Source of the DNA: Dokdonia pacifica
GTDB lineage: Bacteria > Bacteroidota > Bacteroidia > Flavobacteriales > Flavobacteriaceae
Length of the DNA: 64,000 bases
NCBI RefSeq assembly: GCF_900188275.1
Contig: NZ_FZNY01000003.1
Coordinates: 124,001 to 188,000, forward strand
Reading direction: 5' to 3'
Shown: in pieces, positions 56,990 through 64,000 of the stretch
How the letters are laid out: each line of letters begins with the position of its first letter
Numbering within the stretch: the first letter of the stretch is position 1
Program-made: the position numbers and the translations under genes
The notes under the pieces: model-generated
Seen by the model: only the letters and a program-made list of their open reading frames with translations
Told to the model about the DNA's origin: nothing
Databases searched by the model: none

Positions 56990-58831
56990 TTACATACTTT
57001 CAACAAAATCAGCGAATACTTTTTTATGAAGTGCTAGATCCATATCTGGTGATAGTGCTACACGGGCTATGTAATCTTTATCTCCTTCTTTAGTAGTTCC
57101 TTGTGTTGAGGTAGCAGGAATGGTCCAGTAGCATCCTTTTAACTGTCCATAACTCACACAGTACTTACTTTCATTTGGAATTTCTGTAATCATCAAATGG
57201 ATGAGTTTATGATTCAAAGCTCTTTTGTAGGCTTCCTTTTCTTCATCGGTAGCGCCTTTGGTAGGAAGATCTAACGAAAATACAGAAGGCGTAAATCCTT
57301 GTGCTGCCAGTTCTTCTGAAACAAAATTGATTTTTGCGTCAGGTAAGGTATCGTGAATAAAGTTTACAAACTCACGCGTGTTTTTATATGCATCTGCAAT
57401 ACGCTGATTCATAGACGGCAATTGCGCTGCTAGAATTTCATATTGCAATGCTGTTGCTTCGTTATCACAAAGATGTAAATGCGTTTCTATAGTAGTCATT
57501 AAGGCTGCTGCTTTCTGATTACCTACACAATATCCTGCGGTACAACGTCCGCCACTTGGAAATTTAGAACCACTAGCATACGAAATAGCTCGTACAGACG
57601 ACAGTATTTCTCCTTCTCCTAAGAAGAGTACATTCGGACAAAATGTTTGATCTAAAATAAAAACAGGATCGACAGCCGTTTCTCCTGTTGCTGTTTTTCG
57701 TTCTTTTTGTAAGGCTTCTTTTAATTGAATAAGATCAGGAACTTCTACTCTTGGGTTTGTAGGAATTTCAGCAATGATATATGGGATGGCATCTTCGCTA
57801 GCGATTTGATCTAAAACGGTATGGATACTTTGTACCATATCATTATCGCCATCTACAGGGAGATCTACGATGTCAACATTATCAATACATGCGGCAACAC
57901 GTCTGGCTTGGTCATTGGTACCTCCGTAGCAATTTGGAGGGACTACAAATTTGATGGCTTTTCCTTTATGGTTTTCTAATGCATCATGCACAAGTCCCAT
58001 CATAATTGCATACTGCACTGATAATCCACTAGAGCCTACAAGCGCTTTTGTAGCTGTACCTGTGATTTCTTTAATGGCTGTTACGACATTTGTTTTATTC
58101 TCAGCAGTGTTACTTCCAGTAGTTGTAGGAGCTGTTCCTGTTATAGATTTTAAAACGGTATAACAATTAGCCGGAGTCATCGCAATGGTCTCTCGTCTAC
58201 GTACATGCTGAATTTCTGAAATATAGTCTTCGTTTTGTACTCCATTTACGAGTAACACACTTCCTAACTCATCATTTGTATTGAGGTAAAAATCAATGTG
58301 TGGTGTTAAGTGAATGGCATGCATATCCTTTTGTTCCGAAATAAAGATGGTACTTCCATCAAACTCAGAAATAGCAGATATATCTTCAATTTTTTTGACA
58401 TCAAATGTATATCCATAGATACGGTGTAATACATCAACATCAAAAAATGGAGGTAATGCTTCGGTATATAGAATTTGTGTCTTTTTACGATCCAATAAGT
58501 TCTTTCTAAGAATCGCTAAAATAGGAGTTGTTTTTGAAGAAAAACTAATCACATTTTCTGAAGGTACATCGTGCATTTTTGCAAGTGTCCATTCTAGTAC
58601 ACACGATAATGGGTGTCCTAATCTTATATAATCAAAAGCAGTAGGTAATTCCTGAAGTTCTTTAGACTCAGAATTATGATTTGTATATAAAGTTTCAAAC
58701 TGTTCTATAAACTCCGTTTTAGCCAGTTCTTCCTTGTAAATATCTAAACGATGGGTTGTTAAGGTTAACCAATCTGTAGGTATATGTTCTAATACATCTT
58801 TGATGTAATCTAGCATGTTTGTATGTTTCAT
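56990..58831 (-). CDS. PLP-dependent transferase of the Cys/Met-metabolism type
   Basis: 613 aa from the ATG at 58831; the frame is open to 58912, but the extra 27 codons look non-coding. The C-terminal two-thirds (about 230-590) is an aspartate-aminotransferase-fold domain with VVPPNCYGGTNDQARRV, FILDQTFCPN, and the PLP lysine in ISYASGSKFPSGGRCTAGY. The first 200 residues have no clear match, so it is longer than usual gamma-synthases/lyases. Substrate unknown. Confidence 0.8.
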   Translation of the reverse strand: MKHTNMLDYIKDVLEHIPTDWLTLTTHRLDIYKEELAKTEFIEQFETLYTNHNSESKELQELPTAFDYIRLGHPLSCVLEWTLAKMHDVPSENVISFSSKTTPILAILRKNLLDRKKTQILYTEALPPFFDVDVLHRIYGYTFDVKKIEDISAISEFDGSTIFISEQKDMHAIHLTPHIDFYLNTNDELGSVLLVNGVQNEDYISEIQHVRRRETIAMTPANCYTVLKSITGTAPTTTGSNTAENKTNVVTAIKEITGTATKALVGSSGLSVQYAIMMGLVHDALENHKGKAIKFVVPPNCYGGTNDQARRVAACIDNVDIVDLPVDGDNDMVQSIHTVLDQIASEDAIPYIIAEIPTNPRVEVPDLIQLKEALQKERKTATGETAVDPVFILDQTFCPNVLFLGEGEILSSVRAISYASGSKFPSGGRCTAGYCVGNQKAAALMTTIETHLHLCDNEATALQYEILAAQLPSMNQRIADAYKNTREFVNFIHDTLPDAKINFVSEELAAQGFTPSVFSLDLPTKGATDEEKEAYKRALNHKLIHLMITEIPNESKYCVSYGQLKGCYWTIPATSTQGTTKEGDKDYIARVALSPDMDLALHKKVFADFVESM

Positions 58832-59104
58832 AAGCTTCGCCTTTGTATAGGCAGATACTATGTTATTTGATTTACTATATGTAGTATTTGGATATGGTAT
58901 GATCATGAGCAAAGCACGATCATATATAGTTGTCTAAATTACTACAAAAAAGTATAATTTGCTTCTTTGTCGTAATTTTTACAAAAAGTTTATAGCCGTT
59001 TTTTTATCAGTTTGGGAATCCGAAATTTATAGAGGTTTTGACATTAGAAACGCTATCCAATATAGCTTAGATTGTAAAGAAGTTTTCTATTATTTTTTAA
59101 TATT

Positions 59105-59173
59105 CCATTAACCCATTAACCCATTAACCCATTAACCCATTAACCCATTAACCCATTAACTCATTAACTCATT
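59105..59173. repeat. 8-bp tandem repeat overlapping a stop codon
   Basis: CCATTAAC is repeated seven times without change (59105-59160), then one TCATTAAC and a partial unit. The stop codon of the EthD-like gene (59169-59171) lies in the last unit, so changes in copy number leave the protein intact. Confidence 0.95.
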
Positions 59174-59567
59174 GCACAATTTCACTAATTTGAATCACAG
59201 GTTGTGTATTGGTGTAGTTTGGGATATCAGTGACGATTTTTTCTGCTACGGGGGCAAATGCTTCTTGGTAAGCTTCAAGAGAATCAAAATATAAATATCC
59301 AATGGCGAGATAGGGGATAGGATCGTTAGGTGTTCGTCCAGAAATACCGGTATCTATATGCAATCCTTTAAGAGCATCTCCCATCAGATCGGCAACCATA
59401 GGCATATGCTTAGTCGCATAATAATCCATATCAAAAGTTTTTCCGTCGCTATTTGGATATAAGATAGTTACTTTGACTCTTCCTTTTTTGTCAAGAGATG
59501 TATCTTTTTGGCAGCTAGTAACAAATGTACTTATAACAAGAAGTAGAAGAATGAAGTTCGTTTTCAT
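59169..59567 (-). CDS. EthD-domain lipoprotein
   Basis: 132 aa. Lipobox FVTSC (Cys19). The rest is an EthD-type dimeric ferredoxin-like domain: KVTILYPNSDGKTFDMDYYATKHMPMV is the family start, and the SLEAYQEAF helix follows. EthD proteins are usually cytoplasmic, so a lipoprotein form is less common. Role unknown. Confidence 0.85.
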   Translation of the reverse strand: MKTNFILLLLVISTFVTSCQKDTSLDKKGRVKVTILYPNSDGKTFDMDYYATKHMPMVADLMGDALKGLHIDTGISGRTPNDPIPYLAIGYLYFDSLEAYQEAFAPVAEKIVTDIPNYTNTQPVIQISEIVQ

Positions 59568-59651
59568 ATAGCTATGATGTATTGATTGGGTATGAAGGTA
59601 AGAAATTTATGGAATCGTTCTTCAAGATGTTTTTTTAGGGTCATTTTCTTT

Positions 59652-59686
59652 ATACGCTTTATACGCTTTATACGCTTTATCGCTTT
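59652..59686. repeat. 9-bp tandem repeat made of palindrome half-sites
   Basis: ATACGCTTT is repeated three times, then a shorter ATCGCTTT. The unit equals the left arm of the extended iterated palindrome (TATACGCTTT before the CGCG centre). Confidence 0.9.
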
Positions 59687-59688
59687 GC

Positions 59689-59784
59689 TCTCCCTCTGGT
59701 CGTGAACCTGCCTGCCGGCAGGCAGGTCTCGCAAGTTCGATTTACCATTTCATTCTCCCTCTGGTCGTGAATCTCACAAGTTCG
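59689..59784. repeat. Two direct repeats, one split by a 20-bp palindrome
   Basis: TCTCCCTCTGGTCGTGAA plus TCTC(G/A)CAAGTTCG occurs at 59689-59739 and 59754-59784. In the first copy CCTGCCTGCCGGCAGGCAGG (59707-59726) stands exactly between the two halves, while in the second the halves are joined. Confidence 0.9.
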
Positions 59785-59797
59785 CTTTCGCGAAAGC
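59784..59797. repeat. Iterated palindrome copy 12 (intergenic)
   Basis: At the end of the repeat-rich spacer, upstream of the DoxX-like gene. Confidence 0.95.
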
Positions 59798-59901
59798 GTA
59801 TATCATATTCTTGTATTTTTCATAATTAACATAGTGTATACGAGCATACTCCCAAAATCCAAACAGAAGTTTTATATATTTGGTTTATAAAATTCATCAA
59901 T

Positions 59902-61875
59902 ATGTATATAAAAAGGTTCATCACCATTCTCTTCACAATTTTACTTAGTATCTCTGTAAACAGTCAAAATGTTAAAGAAGTTTCTCGATACTGGACATCC
60001 TTTTCACAAACAGTAGAAGTTCAAACTGACTCGATAAAGAAATTTAAGGTGGTTGCTTATGCAAAAACCGACACCAATGATGAAAAGGCTTGGTCTGGAA
60101 TTTGGGCAAGAGTAGATAATAAACCTGAACAAGGGAGAGGTTTTTTTGATAATATGAGGGATAGACCTATCAAAACAAATGCGTGGACCGAGTATACAGT
60201 CGAAGGGACGATAGATGCGGCTGCAGAAAAGATTGTTTTTGGAGGGATTTGCATGTATAATGGGAAGTTCTTCTTTGATAAGATGGAGCTTTACATAGAA
60301 GATGATTCAGGTGTGTATCAACCTGTAGACATTAAGAATGCTAGTTTTGAAAATAAGGTGGCAGATCGTATCATTCCAGATTGGAGTCCGGGGATTTCTT
60401 CGGGTGAGATTTCTTTGGTAAGAGAGTTTACCTCTAGTTCTAGTGATGATCGTGTAGATGGAGATTATTCGATTTTAGTAGAAGGAAAAGATATCTCAGA
60501 TGATACTGGAAATCCCGAAGCACTGCTTCCGAATATTGGTATTTTTATAACCTTATTGTATTTATTTTTAATCGTATTTTCATTGATGACCTACACATCA
60601 TCTACCGATGAGAATACATGGTCTAGGGCTGGAAAAATGGGGTTCCGATTTTCATTTATCTATTTCCTATTAATTATCTTTTTTCAAAACAATGGCGCCT
60701 ATCCTTATTTTGGATATATAGCAGAGAAGCCTGTTGAGTTAATGCAAAATTTTGCCACTTGGTTTGGTAAAGCTGTTGTTGGGATTCCGTATGATGTAAA
60801 TACAGGGCCTAATGGAAGTGGAGATACCACTTATGATTATTTAGTTGTTTTTATTGTTTTTCTAACGGCTGTTATCGGTACGCTTATCTGGTCGCTGTTA
60901 GATAGAAAACGTACTAATTATAAAAAGTTATACTATTGGTTAACAACGGGAATGCGCTATTATGTAGGGTTGATGCTTATTGGTTATGGTTTAGTAAAAG
61001 TAATTCAGTTACAATTTCAACCTCCTAGTTTTTATAGATTGATGGAAACCTATGGGGAGTCTTCTCCTATGGGATTAGCATGGACTTTCTTAGGATTCTC
61101 TGAAGGGTATAATATGTTTATGGGAATTGCAGAGGTACTCGCTGGCTTATTACTATTTAGACGTACACTTACTTTTGGAGCTGTGATTACTTTAATGACT
61201 ACGATGAATGTCATGGCAGTTAATTACTTCTTTGATGTTCCTGTAAAGATCTTGTCTACACATCTTGTGATTATGACCGTATTCCTTTTATCACGAGATA
61301 TTAAGAAAGTAATGCAGTTTTTAGTTACCAATAAAGCAGTAGAAAAATTAACCACCATTCCACGGCCTCCATTTAAAAAGTGGCTACGGATTAGTTTAGG
61401 TGTCTTGAAAGGATTGATTGTTGCATACGCCTTGGGTTATGGTCTTTATAGAGCCATAGAATCTAAAGAAGAATATGGTTTAAATGAACCTAATCCTCCA
61501 TTATACGGAATTTATGAGGTAACCAATTATGTGGTGAATGGCGATACGCTTGTAGATTATAATAGTGATGTACGTTGGAAAGAACTACGTTTTGAAAGAG
61601 CGGGTAGAGTGCAAGTACACAAAATGAATAAGGAAAGAGTGAATTTTAACATTGTGATTGATTCTACAGGACAACAGCTGATTAAATTTTCTCCTTCTGA
61701 TGATGCCGCAAGTTCTTTTGATTTTAAGTATACCAAAACAGAAAATACCTTAGATTTTCAGTATATCTTTAAAAATGATACTATCTCTGGAAAAACTCGA
61801 AAACTAGGAGAAGAAGACTTTTTATTAATTAATAGAGGTTTCCATTGGATCAGTGAATATCCTTATAATCGATAA
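59902..61875 (+). CDS. Membrane protein with extracytoplasmic domain and DoxX-like core
   Basis: 657 aa. Signal peptide (cleavage near VNSQ), a beta-rich outer domain (about 25-205) reminiscent of carbohydrate-binding modules, then about 7-8 helices (205-475) containing a DoxX-like four-helix core (RYYVGLMLIGYGLVKVIQLQF, GIAEVLAGLLLFRRT). A soluble C-domain (about 520-657) ends the protein. DoxX proteins are linked to redox or sulfur metabolism, but the fusion is not one I know. The TAA stop lies in a 7-bp tandem repeat. Confidence 0.75.
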   Translation: MYIKRFITILFTILLSISVNSQNVKEVSRYWTSFSQTVEVQTDSIKKFKVVAYAKTDTNDEKAWSGIWARVDNKPEQGRGFFDNMRDRPIKTNAWTEYTVEGTIDAAAEKIVFGGICMYNGKFFFDKMELYIEDDSGVYQPVDIKNASFENKVADRIIPDWSPGISSGEISLVREFTSSSSDDRVDGDYSILVEGKDISDDTGNPEALLPNIGIFITLLYLFLIVFSLMTYTSSTDENTWSRAGKMGFRFSFIYFLLIIFFQNNGAYPYFGYIAEKPVELMQNFATWFGKAVVGIPYDVNTGPNGSGDTTYDYLVVFIVFLTAVIGTLIWSLLDRKRTNYKKLYYWLTTGMRYYVGLMLIGYGLVKVIQLQFQPPSFYRLMETYGESSPMGLAWTFLGFSEGYNMFMGIAEVLAGLLLFRRTLTFGAVITLMTTMNVMAVNYFFDVPVKILSTHLVIMTVFLLSRDIKKVMQFLVTNKAVEKLTTIPRPPFKKWLRISLGVLKGLIVAYALGYGLYRAIESKEEYGLNEPNPPLYGIYEVTNYVVNGDTLVDYNSDVRWKELRFERAGRVQVHKMNKERVNFNIVIDSTGQQLIKFSPSDDAASSFDFKYTKTENTLDFQYIFKNDTISGKTRKLGEEDFLLINRGFHWISEYPYNR

Positions 61876-61919
61876 GAGATAAGAGATAAGAGATAAGAGA
61901 TAAGAGATAAGAGATAAGA
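61871..61919. repeat. 7-bp tandem repeat overlapping a stop codon
   Basis: GATAAGA is repeated seven times with no change. The stop codon TAA (61873-61875) of the DoxX-like gene lies in the first unit. Confidence 0.95.
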
Positions 61920-61947
61920 GAATTGTGAGACGTGTCAGGATGTTGTT

Positions 61948-62419
61948 TTACTTATGTAAGCCATCGTGACACGTTTTGCAAATAGAGACAAGCCATTTGA
62001 TAGGTTCTTTGCCAATGTTCTTTTTTGCATAGCGTTTATGATGTACCTTATACCATTTACTAATTGAATTTACCGTAATAAAACGTCCTTTTTTCCTTTC
62101 TATTTCAGAATAAAAAGAAGCCGTAGCTAAGGCTATGCCTTATTTCTCTTCCTCATATAAAGAAAAAAATAATCTTTTTCTTTTCTAGTAAATTCAATTA
62201 ACAACTGGTATGGATTGCTCGCTTTCCACAATACACACAGGTCCAGTTATCGCGTTTTAAAACGACATAGCGTTTGCGTTTCCAGGCGTCAGATTTTAGA
62301 TATACGTTTCTGTAATAATCGCGTCGCTTTTTACGTTTTCTATTGAAGAGCCATTTGTCAAACCACCATTTTCCTATCACGAGGCATAATAGAAGGAAGA
62401 GTATGGTGATTTCTTTCAT
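61948..62419 (-). pseudogene. HNH endonuclease gene split by a small insertion
   Basis: The 5' part (62419 down to the break) encodes an N-terminal membrane helix, then KSDAWKRKRYVVLKRDNW and the first zinc pair CVYCGKRAIH, and meets a stop at 62198. The 3' part beyond the insertion continues in another frame with VHHKRYAKKN, WLVSICKTCHDGLHK and a stop at 61948-61950. Removing the 160 bases at 62052-62211 joins them in frame as AIH-K-VHHKRY, giving about 104 aa with the complete CxxC...HH...CxxCH motif. So the gene was intact before the insertion. Confidence 0.85.
62050..62211. mobile_element. 158-bp MITE-like insertion in the HNH gene
   Basis: Ends match over 24 bp with three mismatches (62050-62073 and 62188-62211), including a perfect 13-bp core TAATTGAATTTAC. 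Flanking AT at both sides fits a 2-bp target duplication. No coding content; a quasi-palindrome AGCCGTAGCTAAGGCT lies in the middle. Its excision restores the host frame. The transposase that moves it is not in the window. Confidence 0.75.
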
Positions 62420-62496
62420 GGTGTGTTATTTAAGAGCACTCGTCACAGACGAGCGATAGCCCTTATGAATTATACACATTGTTGTGCTTTCGTGCT

Positions 62497-64000
62497 TTAT
62501 TCAACAATTTCCTCCTCTTCCACTTCTTCAATATCTTGGGGCATCTCAAAATGTTTATCAATTCCCCATCTTTCAATAATCCAAGAAACAAGTGATTTTC
62601 TGCGCTCCTTGCAACTATCTACAGTCCAATCGTCAAATTCTGAAATTTTCCTTTCTTGTCTTATATCTGAATTAGCATAACAATGTCCTGCTCCTGGGTT
62701 TCCTTTTTTTCTATCAAAATCAAAATTCAAATAATGAGAATTGTCTTTTGTTAAGACAATATTTGAAATATCATGGAGATATAAACGAATATCTGATTCT
62801 GACCATTTCTTTTTCCATTGTGAATTTTCATCTGGATTTTGAGGAAGAATATGTTCAAATGTGGCATCAGTCAAATCATTCCACGTTAATTTTGGTTTTG
62901 CTCCTTTTCCCTGAGATTTTAATAACCATAATTCTAGTTCGTACAAGGTATATCTTAATAATCTACGCCAATGATACCAATCATAAAATTCCTCTTTCAG
63001 TTCTTTTCTAAAACTATTCTCGACTGAATACCAGTTAATTGTATCTAAAATCCAATTCGTTACTGATTCTACACTATGCTTTTTTGTAAAAACATCATCT
63101 GCCCATCGGTAAAACTTTGATAGTCCAGCATTGCTTCGTTTTCCTGACCACAGGAAAACTCTGTAAGAAAACAATTCTAAAGCTTTGAGTAATGCAATGT
63201 AACTCTCGGGGGTTATTTCGCCTGCTACGACACTTTTTCTAACCGCAATCATTAATGGAAGGTAGTTAGCGACATTACCAGCATTTTTAATTTTTGTTAA
63301 CCAAGTAAATTCATCTTCTATTTTAGAATCTTTAGATGGCTTTATTATCTCAGAATAATGCATTGATATTTCCGCTAAACCAGAGATTATTATTGAAATG
63401 AAATTCTGAGTATCCTCTTTAGTTTTCTTAGAAAAATCCCTTAATGGAATAACATCATTAGATTTAAATCCTGTATAACCGTCCCAATGTTTTGGAGTGT
63501 AGGAATGGTACAATGTCCATGCTATTCTCAAACACTGATTTTCACTACCATTACAATTGGCTATGTTGATATAAATTTCTTTCCACGATTTATTAATAGT
63601 ACCTGTTAAATCTTCTTTTTCGTTTGGTAAACTGACATTCCTATAAACCCAGTACATCAAATAGTTTTTTAACAATTCTAATGATGAAAGGCCTTTGCCT
63701 CTTGAATTCATAAGTTCGAAAGTCATACCAATTTCACTTTCAACTTCGATAGGATAGAATGAGAAATTAAGTTTCCTAATTATTGCATCAAATAAGTCTT
63801 TTAGATATTCAATCCCTTCTGCTTCACGTTTTTCTAATTGTTCTCCAATATGTAACTTCAGGTAATTATACCCCTTCGAAAGCCTTTTTTGGTGAACTGT
63901 TGATGCATTAACATTTGTACTGCCCTTAGATATTAAGTCAAAAAAGAAGTCAGCAGTATCATTATTTAGCCTTAGCTTACTTTTTGTACCTGACAAAAGA
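62497..64000 (-). CDS. GmrSD-type nuclease (DUF262/DUF1524), 5' end cut by window edge
   Basis: At least 500 aa seen; the frame stays open through position 64000, so the true start lies outside. Visible: the end of a DUF262 domain with MTFELMNSRGKGLSSLELLKNY (about 91-112 of the visible part) and a C-terminal DUF1524 HNH domain with FEHILPQNPDENSQW (His382) and the LYLHDISNIVLT segment. GmrSD proteins restrict modified phage DNA as type IV systems; the N-terminal NTPase motif is expected just beyond the edge. Confidence 0.88.
   Translation of the reverse strand, partial: LLSGTKSKLRLNNDTADFFFDLISKGSTNVNASTVHQKRLSKGYNYLKLHIGEQLEKREAEGIEYLKDLFDAIIRKLNFSFYPIEVESEIGMTFELMNSRGKGLSSLELLKNYLMYWVYRNVSLPNEKEDLTGTINKSWKEIYINIANCNGSENQCLRIAWTLYHSYTPKHWDGYTGFKSNDVIPLRDFSKKTKEDTQNFISIIISGLAEISMHYSEIIKPSKDSKIEDEFTWLTKIKNAGNVANYLPLMIAVRKSVVAGEITPESYIALLKALELFSYRVFLWSGKRSNAGLSKFYRWADDVFTKKHSVESVTNWILDTINWYSVENSFRKELKEEFYDWYHWRRLLRYTLYELELWLLKSQGKGAKPKLTWNDLTDATFEHILPQNPDENSQWKKKWSESDIRLYLHDISNIVLTKDNSHYLNFDFDRKKGNPGAGHCYANSDIRQERKISEFDDWTVDSCKERRKSLVSWIIERWGIDKHFEMPQDIEEVEEEEIVE

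Larger units (their letters stand above)
59568..59901. other. 334-bp repeat-rich spacer
   Basis: No gene. It holds a 9-bp tandem repeat (59652-59686), two copies of a 31-bp sequence (59689-59739, interrupted, and 59754-59784), a 20-bp perfect palindrome inside the first copy (59707-59726), and a copy of the iterated palindrome (59784-59797). Promoters for the flanking divergent genes must also lie here. Confidence 0.8.

Noticed and set aside
59105-59173. CRISPR array
   Set aside because: The repeats are direct tandem units of 8 bp with no spacers.

Overview
This AT-rich window comes from a member of the Bacteroidota, most likely a marine Flavobacteriaceae (Dokdonia-like is a guess from overall character, not proven). 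The evidence is a PorQ type IX secretion protein, a menaquinone cluster with a CPBP protease, an archaeal/eukaryote-type ProRS, many secreted proteins and SpII lipoproteins, promoters of the Bacteroidota type (TTG, 19 bp, TAnnTTTG), and almost no Shine-Dalgarno sites.

Layout. 1-3.1 kb: a two-component system (LuxR-type regulator and TPR-containing kinase). 3.1-3.8 kb: a gene-free, stem-loop-rich spacer. 3.8-6.4 kb: translation genes (rplS, rpsT, two identical tRNA-Glu, proS). 6.5-11.6 kb: a glycine/tryptophan-rich lipoprotein, a FadL-like porin, a flavin reductase and a lipoprotein alpha-amylase. 11.7-15.7 kb: menA, menC, CPBP protease, menE. 15.8-20.6 kb: secreted proteins, including an M24 peptidase followed by an unusual vWA / carboxypeptidase-regulatory / TonB-plug / TPR fusion. 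20.6-26 kb: xerD, an outer-membrane barrel, aroQ, a Dph6-like enzyme and two unknowns. 26-28.7 kb: lpdA and two msrB genes. 28.9-36.1 kb: the glycogen cluster glgA-glgC-glgB plus a GH31 alpha-glucosidase. 36-40.3 kb: M48 peptidase, UMF1 transporter, a cysteine-repeat lipoprotein and a phosphoesterase. 40.4-43.3 kb: an ECF sigma factor operon with anti-sigma-like and cell-surface beta-repeat proteins. 43.7-48.1 kb: lon, porQ, cmk. 48.3-53.4 kb: a TetR-ABC-HlyD-TolC export operon whose ATPase domain has lost key motifs. 53.5-59.6 kb: assorted metabolic and secreted proteins. 59.6-64 kb: repeat-rich DNA, a DoxX-like membrane protein, an HNH nuclease gene split by a small mobile element, and the 3' part of a GmrSD-type nuclease cut by the window edge.

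The most striking signal spread over the window is a 14-bp perfect palindrome, GCTTTCGCGAAAGC, present in 12 exact copies. Six lie in the small intergenic fraction and six inside genes, where five read Ala-Phe-Ala-Lys-Ala. It looks like a highly iterated palindrome of unknown function. Other items worth a second look are the MITE-like insertion that splits the HNH gene and can be removed in silico to restore the frame, the degenerate ABC exporter with a clear TetR operator, and short tandem repeats that overlap stop codons between 48 and 62 kb.
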